A DNA stretch of 64,000 bases from Peptoniphilus_A olsenii (GTDB taxonomy: Bacteria > Bacillota > Clostridia > Tissierellales > Peptoniphilaceae), in NCBI RefSeq assembly GCF_040545475.1, contig NZ_JBEPMA010000007.1, positions 14,788-78,787 of the forward strand, in the 5' to 3' direction. Positions 16,505 to 25,589 of this stretch are shown piece by piece. Every line of letters begins with the position of its first letter. Position 1 is the first letter of the stretch. Below the pieces are notes generated by a model. The model was given only the letters and a program-made list of their open reading frames with translations. It was not told the origin of the DNA and searched no databases. The position numbers and the translations under genes were made by a program.

Positions 16505-18505
16505 TTATAATGCTCTATAAATCAAATACAATATTTCCTCTAGAGACAGTTCTTCATCCGGTTTTATTTCATCTCCAATTAGTTCAAAACCTTTAGCTAT
16601 GATATAGTAATTTTCATATTCTTTTAAGTTTTTTTGATTTTCAAAAATGTCTTCTTTAAAAATTTTTTTTGCTTGTGTGAACTTCTCGAGATTGTCATAA
16701 TATACAATAGCTTTAACGGCGTCTTTTTCTATTATATTTTTATCTTTTATTTTTTCTAAGTTTTTAATACCGTAATTTAAGCCAATGGCATTTAAAGGTT
16801 CTACGTCATAACCTTCAAGTAAATCTATAAATTCACCATAAGTCACCTTGTCAGCTAGGTTTTTATTCACAATGCCTAATCCTGCATTTGTCATATAATT
16901 GATGGCATCTTTATTTCTTGCATTATTTAAATCTGAATAGTTGATTTGTTCTTTGAAATTAACTATATTACCATTTATATCACGTAGTACTTTATCTTCA
17001 CCAATCTGTGGATTTATAGAATTTATTGATCCATAAAATAGTTTTGGACCTTCATTTGTCATTTGGTATTTTAAACCGAAATCTTTTGAATTAAAATAAA
17101 TTTCAGTTGCTTCTTCTGGTGTGAGTTTAAGTTTTTCTTTATTAAACTCCACAGCAGAATAATCACGTGAAAATGAATTTAAATTTTTGTCATAATTTAT
17201 TTGGATTTTAACGCCATCTCCAATTACAAGCCTTGTATAAACATAACGTGGTATTAAAATATCTGCATATTCTTTGTGATAAGTTACCTTCATTTTTTTG
17301 AAGTTCAAGTCATTTGTATTTGCATAATCTCTGGTAATTTCAATTGCCATTTTTTTAAGTTCGTCTTCTTTTAATTTTTGATTATTTTTAGAATTTTCGT
17401 AATTTGAAACTGAAAGAAGTTCCAGAGTTTTTGCGTTTAATATGACATCTGCTTGTATTTCACCTTTTAATAGTGTAATTTCATAGGTATAGATTTTGTC
17501 GTGAGAATAAGTCGAAATATTTTTTACTTTATAGCCATCGCCGATTATTTCTTTGGCAATTTTCTTGGCCTCGGATTGAGGTGCTAAATTTTTTATGCCT
17601 TTAAGTTTTTCTTTTTCAACTTTGCTAAGACTACCGTCTGCATTGCTACTTTCTGCGGCGTCCTTTGCATAACCATACCCAGAGTAAAAATCATTATCAG
17701 ATATTTCGCCAGTTCTTGCGTTAATATTTGGCACTTGTGTATAATATACTCTCTCAGATTTATCATTTTTAATTAAATAAGATAATTTTAATGGGGACTC
17801 TTTTTGCAAAATCTCTTTTGATTTTTTCATTCCAATTTTATCTTCTTTTTTGAAATGTGAATCCTTAATAAAAGATACAAATTCACCAAAATTAGATGCT
17901 ATACTTATAGAATTAATTTCTTTGTGAACAGGAGAGTAAGTTACTACTATATTTTGATCTACAAAAGGTATTCCATTCATAGTTCGCATATAAGAAAAAT
18001 TATGTTCTCCTGTATATCTATCGATGGAATAATCTTGTAATACATAATTTTTGTCAAAATTATTTATAGCTTGATTTAAAACTTTATTGATTTCTTCTTC
18101 AGCGTCATTTTTAGACAGATTTATTTTATTATTCTTATTATCTTCATTTACTGTATTCTTGGAATAGGAAACTAAATCTCCATCAGAGTTGACACTAACA
18201 TAAATATTTCCCAGTTTATCGTCGGACCACTCGTAATTAGTAATATATTTCTTTTTTGTTAAATCTTGTAAAAATTTATTTTCAAATCTTTCATCTAAAG
18301 ATGTTCGAGATATATTAAAATATTCATAGTCATTTGAGATATTAAATACTTTTTTGAGATTTTCTAGCTCGCCCTTTACACTTTCTTCAGAAATATTTTG
18401 TATTTCTGAATTTTTGGTATTTGTATTTTCAGTAGCTGCAAAAGTTGGGCTGATTAAACTTGCAGTCAATATGGTAGTAAGAGCCAATTTTTTATAAACT
18501 TTCAT
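16505..18505 (-). CDS. Secreted YcdB/YcdC-domain (PepSY-like) protein with SLH-like C-terminus
   Basis: This 666-residue exported protein has a signal peptide (hydrophobic residues 8-22, cleavage after TFA). The body contains repeated YcdB/YcdC (PepSY-related) units, seen as recurrent DAEEEINKVLNQAI- and EAKKIAKEII-type helices followed by beta strands. The last 150 residues contain degenerate S-layer-homology-like repeats (NYSDLNNARNKDAINYMTNA), suggesting wall attachment. Such proteins are thought to inhibit or chaperone peptidases at the cell surface; function is not established. It stands between the deacetylase and a DUF1858 gene on the same strand. Confidence 0.75.
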   Translation of the reverse strand: MKVYKKLALTTILTASLISPTFAATENTNTKNSEIQNISEESVKGELENLKKVFNISNDYEYFNISRTSLDERFENKFLQDLTKKKYITNYEWSDDKLGNIYVSVNSDGDLVSYSKNTVNEDNKNNKINLSKNDAEEEINKVLNQAINNFDKNYVLQDYSIDRYTGEHNFSYMRTMNGIPFVDQNIVVTYSPVHKEINSISIASNFGEFVSFIKDSHFKKEDKIGMKKSKEILQKESPLKLSYLIKNDKSERVYYTQVPNINARTGEISDNDFYSGYGYAKDAAESSNADGSLSKVEKEKLKGIKNLAPQSEAKKIAKEIIGDGYKVKNISTYSHDKIYTYEITLLKGEIQADVILNAKTLELLSVSNYENSKNNQKLKEDELKKMAIEITRDYANTNDLNFKKMKVTYHKEYADILIPRYVYTRLVIGDGVKIQINYDKNLNSFSRDYSAVEFNKEKLKLTPEEATEIYFNSKDFGLKYQMTNEGPKLFYGSINSINPQIGEDKVLRDINGNIVNFKEQINYSDLNNARNKDAINYMTNAGLGIVNKNLADKVTYGEFIDLLEGYDVEPLNAIGLNYGIKNLEKIKDKNIIEKDAVKAIVYYDNLEKFTQAKKIFKEDIFENQKNLKEYENYYIIAKGFELIGDEIKPDEELSLEEILYLIYRAL

Positions 18506-18566
18506 TAAAACACTTCCTTCGTATGCTTTTTATTTATGAATATTAAACCTTTCATATGTAAAAGAA

Positions 18567-18590
18567 AAAGGGAAGCCGCAACTTCCCTTT
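18567..18590 (-). terminator. Terminator after DUF1858 gene
   Basis: AAAGGGAAG (18567-18575) pairs with CTTCCCTTT (18582-18590). On the minus strand the stem is followed by a T-rich tract. Confidence 0.8.
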
Positions 18591-18595
18591 GTATA

Positions 18596-18805
18596 TTATG
18601 CTTCAGAATTTTCCTTGTTATCACTATTAAGCGCAGATACAAGAACTTCAGGATCAATACCATGCACCATTGCGGCTTCTTCTAGTGATTCCATTTGAGA
18701 AGAAGGGCACATAATACATCCCATTCCAAAACTCATTAGCGTACCAATTGATTCAGGTTTTTTTGAAAGAATTTCGCCTATAAGCATATCTTTTTTAATT
18801 TCCAT
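18596..18805 (-). CDS. DUF1858 small redox-disulfide protein
   Basis: This 69-residue protein fits the DUF1858 (hybrid-cluster-protein-associated disulfide) family. It has an N-terminal DMLIGEILSKKPE segment, a GMGCIMCPSS motif with a C-x2-C pair (residues 30-33), and a following LEEAAMVHGID helix. The family is suspected to act in redox or Fe-S chemistry, with no proven role. GGGAGGTG precedes the ATG. It forms a short minus-strand transcript bounded by its own terminator. Confidence 0.85.
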   Translation of the reverse strand: MEIKKDMLIGEILSKKPESIGTLMSFGMGCIMCPSSQMESLEEAAMVHGIDPEVLVSALNSDNKENSEA

Positions 18806-18834
18806 CTAAAAAACACCTCCCTGTTAAAAATGTA

Positions 18835-18849
18835 TACCCGAGAAGGGTA
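18835..18849 (-). terminator. Weak hairpin after the copper-amine-oxidase-domain gene
   Basis: TACCC (18835-18839) pairs with GGGTA (18845-18849), and on the minus strand a T run follows after a few bases. The stem is short. Confidence 0.4.
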
Positions 18850-18864
18850 GTTTAAAACTATTTA

Positions 18865-19773
18865 TTAGCTATAATTAAAGCTAGAATAACTGTCAAAAAT
18901 GCCCTCTCCCGTACTTGTTCCAAGTGTAATTTTAAAATTATTTTTAGGTTCAAATCCATTATCTTTTAAAACTTTTTCGATGTCAATTTCGCCATCATAA
19001 TCTAAAATTTTCTCTTTTTCTCCTTGAACAATTTTTATCTGTGGTTTATAGGTAAATTTACCCACATATTTTGCAGAAAGTGGAGTAACCTCTACTAAAT
19101 CTTCTGCCTTAATATATTCTAACCCAGCAGATAATTGTCCTTCTGTTGTTCCTACAACATTAGATTTAATATTTTCAAAAAAATCTTCAATTTTAAGTTT
19201 AGGCTTGTCAGAAATTTTAAGAGATTTTTCATCAAAACTTGTCACATAATTTGTAATTTTAACAGAAACTTGATTATTTACAAGAGGTTTTGGATCTAAT
19301 TTTTCAGATTTTACAATAACATCGGAATTTTCTTTATCAAAGTCAACATAAAATCCTACAACCTTGCCAAGTTCTCTAAGTTGAAAATAATTGTACCCGT
19401 CAATTGTGTAACTTGTAAATCGAACTTCTTCTCCGTCAACTAAAACTTTATGTGTAGATTTCTTTGGTTCATTAATAGAATTTTTAAGTGGTTTTAAATC
19501 GTCAGCGGTTTTTTTATATTTGCCATCTCTCTCAATTTTGATTGCATTTCTATCAGAATCATAAACCACATCAAAACCTACATCTTTACCTTCTAAGAGT
19601 GCAGCTACATCACGGAGTTTAAAATAATTGTTATTCTCAATAATATATCCTTTGATATCTTGTTTTTCGCCATCATATATTATATTTTGACTAGAAACTT
19701 TAGCACCTGCATAAACCATCGTACTTGAAGCAACTATTAATGCCGAAGTGAGTATTCCTAAAATTTTTTTCAT
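18865..19773 (-). CDS. Secreted protein with copper-amine-oxidase N-terminal-like domains
   Basis: This 302-residue exported protein starts at ATG 19773, which has GGAGGA upstream, rather than at a farther in-frame ATG. A signal peptide (MKKILGILTSALIVASS...VYA) precedes two copies of a copper-amine-oxidase-N1-type module. Each copy has the NYFKLRDVAALL or NYFQLRELGKVV signature followed by a segment containing DVVYDSDRNAI or its equivalent. The C-terminal 130 residues are of unknown type. These domains are non-catalytic wall or stalk modules in Bacillota. No catalytic part is seen. Confidence 0.8.
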   Translation of the reverse strand: MKKILGILTSALIVASSTMVYAGAKVSSQNIIYDGEKQDIKGYIIENNNYFKLRDVAALLEGKDVGFDVVYDSDRNAIKIERDGKYKKTADDLKPLKNSINEPKKSTHKVLVDGEEVRFTSYTIDGYNYFQLRELGKVVGFYVDFDKENSDVIVKSEKLDPKPLVNNQVSVKITNYVTSFDEKSLKISDKPKLKIEDFFENIKSNVVGTTEGQLSAGLEYIKAEDLVEVTPLSAKYVGKFTYKPQIKIVQGEKEKILDYDGEIDIEKVLKDNGFEPKNNFKITLGTSTGEGIFDSYSSFNYS

Positions 19774-19879
19774 ATTTCCTCCTTGTATCCTGAATAGCAA
19801 TTAAGATTATATATTCATAATCTATTAAAATATTAGTAAATATTTCATCTAAACACTATTCTATGTTAAAAGTCTTCAC

Positions 19880-19908
19880 TCGACAAGAGTCATTTTTTGA
19901 AATATAAT
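19880..19908 (+). promoter_or_regulatory. Promoter of AEC transporter
   Basis: TCGACA (19880-19885) and TATAAT (19903-19908) are 17 bases apart. Transcription would begin near 19915, which argues for a coding start at 19924 or later. Confidence 0.65.
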
Positions 19909-19923
19909 GAAGTGGGTGATTTT

Positions 19924-20877
19924 GTGAACAGTTTACTGATGGGATTTAATATTGTATTTCCTATATTTTTTATATTAGCAATTGGTTATTTGGCAAAACA
20001 GAGAGGTTTTATCGACTCTAATTTTGTAGATAAAGCCACATGGCTTGTCTTTTACATAGCTTTGCCATTTAAATTATTTTATGATATCAAGAGTGCAAAT
20101 ATAAAATCGCTACATTTAAATTATGTAATATATATAATTAGTGGTGTTCTAATTATTACTATTTTATCTTTAATAATTGGCAAATTAATAATTAAAAATG
20201 ACAACAAAAAATTATCGGCATTTATTCATTGCTCTTACAGATCTAATTTTGTTTATGTTGGATTTCCAATTCTGGACATGATATATAATGGGACTCAGTC
20301 TCTTGAACATATTATTATAGTGGTTGCATTTGGTTTAACTTTATACAATATAGTTGCCATTGTAGTGCTTACTTATTATGGAGAAAGTGAAAATAAAAAA
20401 ATCTCTCTATTAGATATTTTTGTGAAGATTATCAAAAATCCAATGATTATTGGAATTTTATTGGGAGGATTATTTAACTTTTTAAATATACCAGTTTATT
20501 CTGGGATTGAACGTTCAATTGAGATGATTTCTCGCCTTTCAACGCCTCTTTCTTTGATATTAATAGGAGCTAGCTTAAAATTTGAAAAAGCATCTTCTGA
20601 TACAAAAATAATTTTCACATCTGCTCTTATAAAGACAATTTTATCTCCTATTGTCATGATACCAATTGGAATATTACTTGGACTTAATAATATGGAACTT
20701 GGTATTGCATATGTATTTTGGGCGACACCTTGCGCAGTCAACTGTTTTATATTTACTAAGCAAATGAATTCGGATTATTTTTTGGCTTCTAAGATAGTTA
20801 CTTTTTCTTTTGTGATGAGTATTTTGACTTATCCTATTGGAATTAGTTTAATGAATTTTTTTAATTTATTGTATTAA
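19924..20877 (+). CDS. AEC-family (auxin efflux carrier-like) transporter
   Basis: This is a membrane transporter of about 317 residues with roughly ten hydrophobic helices in two inverted halves. It has the PIFFILAIGYLAKQRGFID N-terminus and a central charged loop typical of bacterial AEC permeases. Members export or import organic acids such as malate; the substrate cannot be read from sequence. I choose GTG 19924, five bases after GGGTGA, because the promoter lies upstream of the alternative TTG at 19897. It stands alone just before the SAM riboswitch. Confidence 0.8.
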   Translation: MNSLLMGFNIVFPIFFILAIGYLAKQRGFIDSNFVDKATWLVFYIALPFKLFYDIKSANIKSLHLNYVIYIISGVLIITILSLIIGKLIIKNDNKKLSAFIHCSYRSNFVYVGFPILDMIYNGTQSLEHIIIVVAFGLTLYNIVAIVVLTYYGESENKKISLLDIFVKIIKNPMIIGILLGGLFNFLNIPVYSGIERSIEMISRLSTPLSLILIGASLKFEKASSDTKIIFTSALIKTILSPIVMIPIGILLGLNNMELGIAYVFWATPCAVNCFIFTKQMNSDYFLASKIVTFSFVMSILTYPIGISLMNFFNLLY

Positions 20878-20897
20878 TTATAGTTTTGTGCTATAAT
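20869..20897 (+). promoter_or_regulatory. Promoter of the metK leader
   Basis: TTGTAT (20869-20874) and TATAAT (20892-20897) are spaced by 17 bases and place the start just before the riboswitch. Confidence 0.6.
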
Positions 20898-20920
20898 TTA
20901 GGCTACAATTTAATGAGTAT

Positions 20921-21014
20921 ACCTTATTAAGAGTGGTGGAGTGAATGGGCACTGTGAAACCCGGCAACCTTTTTTGGTGCCAAATCCCACAGATTTTAAT
21001 CTGAAAGATGAGGT
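20921..21014 (+). promoter_or_regulatory. SAM-I riboswitch (S box)
   Basis: The S-box core is recognisable: TTAAGAGTGGTGGAG at 20927-20941, GTGAAACCCGGCAACC near 20954-20969, GGTGCCAAATCC near 20976, and GATGAGG at 21007-21013. P1 pairs ACCTTAT (20921-20927) with ATGAGGT (21008-21014), with one G-U. The 3' P1 strand TGAGG can alternatively pair with CCTCA of the terminator, giving the expected antiterminator switch. It controls metK and possibly the following racemase. Confidence 0.93.
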
Positions 21015-21031
21015 TAATATTTTTTTATTTT

Positions 21032-21057
21032 CCTCACCTTTTTGTGAGGTTTTTTTA
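21032..21057 (+). terminator. SAM riboswitch terminator
   Basis: CCTCAC (21032-21037) pairs with GTGAGG (21044-21049) and is followed by eight T residues. It is 18 bases after the aptamer and 25 bases before the metK start. Confidence 0.92.
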
Positions 21058-21081
21058 TTGGGTGAATTTAAGGAGGAAAAA

Positions 21082-22251
21082 ATGAAGAAATGGCAATTTA
21101 GTTCTGAATCTGTAACAGAAGGTCATCCTGACAAAATATGTGACCAAATTTCTGATGCGATTTTAGACGAAATTATAAAAGAAGATAAGAATGCAAGAGT
21201 AGCTTGTGAAACTTTAGCTTCTACTGGAATGATAGTGATTACTGGTGAAATCAGCACAAATGTATATGTTGATTTTGAAAAAACAGCTCGCAAAGTATTA
21301 GATGATATTGGATATAATAGGGCAAAATTTGGTTTCGATGGAAGGACTTGTGCTGTACTTTCTGCAATCAAAGAACAGTCTAAAGACATTGCAATGGGAG
21401 TAGATAGATATAAAGAAGAAGGAATTGATTTTCTTGACTCTTTTGGTGCAGGTGACCAAGGAATTATGTTTGGTTATGCTACAAATGAAACTAAAGAGTT
21501 TATGCCACTTCCAATTTCACTTGCACATAGACTTTCTAGAAGACTTACTAAAGTTAGAAAAGACGGAACTCTTGATTATCTAAGACCCGATGGGAAATCA
21601 CAAGTCACAATAGAATATGAAGAAGATGTTCCTAAAAAAGTCAAGAATGTGATAATATCTTCACAACATGCACCAGAAGTTGATATCGAAAAAATCCGTG
21701 AAGATATTAAAAGAGAAGTAATTGATAAAGTGGTGCCTAAAGAATTAATTGATGAAGATACACTTTACTATATAAATCCTACTGGTAGATTTGTAATTGG
21801 TGGTCCTATGGCAGATGCAGGCCTCACTGGTAGAAAAATAATTGTTGATACTTATGGTGGTTTTGCCCGCCATGGTGGTGGAGCTTTCTCAGGTAAAGAC
21901 CCTACTAAAGTAGATAGATCAGCAACTTATTATGCAAGATATATTGCAAAAAATCTTGTTGCAGCAGGAATATGTGACAGAGTAGAAATTGGTCTTGCTT
22001 ATGCTATTGGTATTAGTAAACCCACAGCTGTATATGTTGAAACTTTTGGAACTGGAAAGTTATCTGATGAAAAAATTGAAGAGATAGTAAAAGAAAACTT
22101 TGACGCCAGACCAGCAGCTATTATTAAAAACCTTGATTTATTGAGACCAATTTATAGACAAACAGCATCTTATGGTCATTTCGGAAGAGATGATTTAGAT
22201 TTACCTTGGGAGAAGACAGATAAAGTAGAAACTTTGAAAAAGTATCTCTAA
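21082..22251 (+). CDS. metK: S-adenosylmethionine synthetase
   Basis: This 389-residue enzyme makes SAM from methionine and ATP. The N-terminus FSSESVTEGHPDKICDQ carries the catalytic His and Asp, and the family signatures GAGDQGIMFGYA and GGGAFSGKDPTKVD are intact. I use ATG 21082, which has AAGGAGG upstream and sits after the riboswitch terminator. The in-frame ATG at 20941 lies within the aptamer and is not credible. Feedback through the SAM-I riboswitch fits a SAM-producing enzyme. A hairpin (22265-22299) separates it from the racemase-like gene. Confidence 0.97.
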   Translation: MKKWQFSSESVTEGHPDKICDQISDAILDEIIKEDKNARVACETLASTGMIVITGEISTNVYVDFEKTARKVLDDIGYNRAKFGFDGRTCAVLSAIKEQSKDIAMGVDRYKEEGIDFLDSFGAGDQGIMFGYATNETKEFMPLPISLAHRLSRRLTKVRKDGTLDYLRPDGKSQVTIEYEEDVPKKVKNVIISSQHAPEVDIEKIREDIKREVIDKVVPKELIDEDTLYYINPTGRFVIGGPMADAGLTGRKIIVDTYGGFARHGGGAFSGKDPTKVDRSATYYARYIAKNLVAAGICDRVEIGLAYAIGISKPTAVYVETFGTGKLSDEKIEEIVKENFDARPAAIIKNLDLLRPIYRQTASYGHFGRDDLDLPWEKTDKVETLKKYL

Positions 22252-22340
22252 TTTATTACAATATACTTGTAACAATATTTTTTATATTGGGTAACAAGTG
22301 ATAAGTAAGATTAATATTTTTTAGAGAAGAAGGATTGATT

Positions 22341-23225
22341 ATGAAGAAAAGTTTTAATTATTTTAGAGCAAATCCAGGCGGAAATATTACAGGATTTGTA
22401 GTTTGGCCAGTGTATCCGGGTTACAGAAAAGCATATACAGATTGCATCAGAGAACAAATTGATAGCTCTGTAGAGCAAGTTGGCTTTATATCACCAGCAT
22501 ACGAAGGTGCACCACTTAGACTAGACATGATGGGCGGAGAATTTTGTGCAAATGCTACAAGAGCCTATGGACTCTATTCAGCTTCTTTTTATGATGTAGA
22601 AGGTCCTGTCGATATAGAAGTTTATGTAAGTGGTAAAGAGGGCACAACTGATGTAATAGCTGATGTTCAAAAACAAACAGCTTATGTAGCTATGGAAAAA
22701 CCAGATAATATTGTTGATATTGAACTTGAAGGCAAAAATTATAAACTTGTGAATTTTCCAGGTATAAGTCATGTTGTAATTGATGATAGAGATGAAGATG
22801 AAGGTTTTGTAACTAGAGCTATCAAAGCTATTAAAGCAGATTACAAATCTGAAGCTTATGGTGTAATTTTTTACGACAAAGATGAAAATTCAATTATTCC
22901 ATATGTTTATGTTCCAAAAACTGAAACTTTGGTCAAAGAATCATCATGTGGTTCTGGTACTGCAGCAGTATTAAACACTATTAATCCAGATATTAATAAT
23001 TTAGAAGAAGATTACAAAGTCGTAGTAAAACAAGTATCGGGAGAACTCGAAGTTTTTGTTTACGATTTTGAAGATGGAAGAAAATATATGATTGGTGGAC
23101 CAGTTGAAATGGGCAAGATAGATAAAGTTTCAATTGATATACCTAAAGAAGTTGTAGACCAAGTAACTAAAGAACACGAACAAGAAGTTTTGGAAAGAGA
23201 AAAAGAAGCAAAAGAACAAGACTAA
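22341..23225 (+). CDS. DapF-fold amino-acid racemase, CntK/histidine-racemase-like
   Basis: This 294-residue protein shows the two-cysteine diaminopimelate-epimerase fold signatures: GGEFCANATRAYG (first catalytic Cys, near residue 70) and ESSCGSGTAAV (second Cys, near residue 204). The surrounding words, such as ANPGGNITGFV at the N-terminus and VEQVGFI near residue 46, recall CntK, the histidine racemase of staphylopine biosynthesis, more than classical DapF. Substrate is therefore more likely a free amino acid such as histidine than diaminopimelate. The last 20 residues are a charged tail. It lies 89 bases after metK and may share its transcript. No CntL or CntM homologue is in the window. 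Confidence 0.75.
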   Translation: MKKSFNYFRANPGGNITGFVVWPVYPGYRKAYTDCIREQIDSSVEQVGFISPAYEGAPLRLDMMGGEFCANATRAYGLYSASFYDVEGPVDIEVYVSGKEGTTDVIADVQKQTAYVAMEKPDNIVDIELEGKNYKLVNFPGISHVVIDDRDEDEGFVTRAIKAIKADYKSEAYGVIFYDKDENSIIPYVYVPKTETLVKESSCGSGTAAVLNTINPDINNLEEDYKVVVKQVSGELEVFVYDFEDGRKYMIGGPVEMGKIDKVSIDIPKEVVDQVTKEHEQEVLEREKEAKEQD

Positions 23226-23258
23226 TAGAGTTTAACTTTTGAATGAAAATATGAATGC

Positions 23259-23285
23259 TAAAGTCCGTCCCTCGGGGCGGATTTT
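23259..23285 (+). terminator. Terminator after racemase gene
   Basis: TCCGTCCC pairs with GGGGCGGA (one G-U) around a two-base loop near 23264-23281. Flanking A and T runs, and longer AATGAAAAT/ATTTTTCATT arms, extend the helix. Confidence 0.88.
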
Positions 23286-23405
23286 TCATTTATTATAAAA
23301 TTAATTTTAAATATATATTAATATAATGGAGGTACACTCTCTTCTAAGCGGATTTTTCTGTATTTATATTAAAAAAACTGATACAATATGATGGAGGTGT
23401 TCTAA

Positions 23406-25589
23406 TTGATTAGCGTATGTGGAAGCGTCGAGAAAATAATTTTTAAAAATGATGAGAATGGTTATACCGTTGCAAAGATTATAACAGAAGATGGTGAAAC
23501 TGTTGTCGTTGGTTATACGAGTTTTTTTGTCGAAAATTCTAATTATGAGTTTACAGGCGATTTTACATATCACAACAAATACGGAGAGCAATTTAAATTT
23601 GAAGAATATAAAGAAAATTTGCCTCAAACAGAAAAAGGAGTAATAAATTATCTTTCTTCCTCCATGATTCCGCATATAGGAAAACGCATGGCTAAAAGAA
23701 TAGTAGAAAAATTCAAAGAAAATACTCTAGAAATTATTGAAAATAGTCCCGAGAGATTGTTATCAGTAAATGGAATTGGTAGAAAAAAATATAAGGATAT
23801 AAAAGAGGCTCTTGATAAGCAATATGCGATGAGAAAAGTTTTTTTATATTTCTCAAAATATAATATTTCTTCAAATTCTATAATTAAAATTTATAGAGAA
23901 TATGGCGACGATTCAATAGAAATAGTAAATGAAAATCCCTATGATTTAATAGGTAAAATCAGAGGAATGGGATTTAGAACTTGTGACGAAATAGCAAAAT
24001 CTCTAGGCATAGAAGAAAATTCTGATTTTAGAAAAATTGCAGGTCTTAAATATACTTTACTTATGGCAGCAAGAGACGGGCATTCGTATCTGCCAATGGA
24101 AAAGCTGATTTCGAAAACTGAAAATGTATTAAAAGTTAAATTTGACAGTAAAGAAGATGTCATAAGAAAGTTAGCTTTTGAAGAGAATTTTTTTGTGGAA
24201 AAAGTTGATGATGAGTTTAATTGTTATATAGCTAGATATTTGCAAGCGGAAAATTATGTTGCTGGTAAACTCAATAAATTAAATATATCTTTTACAGAAG
24301 ATATTGATACTGACAAAAAAATTAAAGAGGTTGAAGAGTTTCGCAATATAAAGCTTTCTGCTACACAAAAAAATGCTGTCAAAGAATCAATCGAAAAAGG
24401 TGTTTTTATAATTACAGGAGGACCAGGTACGGGCAAAACCACGACTTTAAAAGTTATAATTGACATTTTTGAGTCGCTAGATAAAAAAATAAAGCTCGCT
24501 GCTCCTACAGGTCGAGCTGCCAAGAGAATGAAAGAGCAGACTGGAAGAGATGCTTTTACTATCCATAAATTACTTGAAATTGCTGTTGGTGAAGGCTTCG
24601 AATATACTAATATTGAAGAGCTAGAGTGTGATGTTTTAATTGTTGATGAGATGAGTATGGTTGATATACTTCTTATGCAGACTCTTCTTCGTGCAATTGA
24701 TAATCCCACTAGATTAATTTTAGTTGGCGACAAAGATCAGTTGCCGTCGGTTGGGGCAGGCAATGTTTTATCAGATATTTTAAATTCGGGAGTGTTTCAA
24801 TACGTAAATTTAGAAGAAATTTTTAGACAGTCAAATGAATCGATGATTGTAAAAAATGCCCATTTAATCAATAATGGAAGCACGCCAATTTTAAATCGTG
24901 GAGATTTTTTTATGATTCATGAAAATGGAGAGATAAAAGGGCTTGAAACAATAAAAGATTTAATAACTACAAGACTTCCTAATTATTTTAATGTTACAGC
25001 TGAGGATATACAAGTGCTAACCCCAATGAAAAAAGGAAATCTAGGAACTCTAAATTTAAATAAAGTTTTGCAAAATCATTTAAATAAATCTGAAGAAGTT
25101 ATAGAAATTTCAGGAACTAAATTTAAATTAGGAGATAGAGTAATGCAGATGAAAAACAATTATGAGCTTGAAGCCAAAATTGAAAATGAATTTTATTCTG
25201 ACACCAATAAAGGGGTCTTCAACGGTGATATGGGTTATATATCAGAAATTAATAAAGAAAAAAAAGAACTTGAAGTGACATTTGATGGTGGAAGAAAAGT
25301 AAAGTATGATAAAGACAGTGCCGAGGAGCTTTCTCTGTCATATGCAATGACAATACATAAATCACAGGGGAGTGAATTTCCTATTGTCATAATTCCTATT
25401 TATTGGGCTCCGCCAATTTTACTTACAAGAAACCTAATATATACTGCAATAACTCGTGCATCAAAAGTTGTAGTTTTAGTGGGCATTTATAATTATTTGC
25501 AAAGAATGATAGATAATAACAAAACCAGAAAGAGATATTCTAAATTATCAGATAAATTGGTGAAGGCAAAAGATGAAAGAATATTATAA
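23406..25589 (+). CDS. recD2: RecD2-type ATP-dependent DNA helicase
   Basis: This 727-residue 5'-3' SF1B helicase lacks RecB/RecC partners in this neighbourhood. An N-terminal OB-like region and helix-hairpin-helix pairs (residues about 75-195) precede the motor. Walker A is GGPGTGKTT (near residue 339), Walker B contains VDEMSMVD, and late motifs include LSYAMTIHKSQGSEF. The start is TTG at 23406, six bases after GGAGGTG; no ATG is available nearby. The upstream region contains a duplicated ATGGAGGT box. The end overlaps comF by 17 bases. Confidence 0.93.
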   Translation: MISVCGSVEKIIFKNDENGYTVAKIITEDGETVVVGYTSFFVENSNYEFTGDFTYHNKYGEQFKFEEYKENLPQTEKGVINYLSSSMIPHIGKRMAKRIVEKFKENTLEIIENSPERLLSVNGIGRKKYKDIKEALDKQYAMRKVFLYFSKYNISSNSIIKIYREYGDDSIEIVNENPYDLIGKIRGMGFRTCDEIAKSLGIEENSDFRKIAGLKYTLLMAARDGHSYLPMEKLISKTENVLKVKFDSKEDVIRKLAFEENFFVEKVDDEFNCYIARYLQAENYVAGKLNKLNISFTEDIDTDKKIKEVEEFRNIKLSATQKNAVKESIEKGVFIITGGPGTGKTTTLKVIIDIFESLDKKIKLAAPTGRAAKRMKEQTGRDAFTIHKLLEIAVGEGFEYTNIEELECDVLIVDEMSMVDILLMQTLLRAIDNPTRLILVGDKDQLPSVGAGNVLSDILNSGVFQYVNLEEIFRQSNESMIVKNAHLINNGSTPILNRGDFFMIHENGEIKGLETIKDLITTRLPNYFNVTAEDIQVLTPMKKGNLGTLNLNKVLQNHLNKSEEVIEISGTKFKLGDRVMQMKNNYELEAKIENEFYSDTNKGVFNGDMGYISEINKEKKELEVTFDGGRKVKYDKDSAEELSLSYAMTIHKSQGSEFPIVIIPIYWAPPILLTRNLIYTAITRASKVVVLVGIYNYLQRMIDNNKTRKRYSKLSDKLVKAKDERIL

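Noticed and set aside
20941..21081. Long N-terminal extension of metK starting at ATG 20941
   Set aside because: The extension runs through the SAM-I aptamer and terminator, and MetK proteins begin at the GGAGG-preceded ATG 21082.
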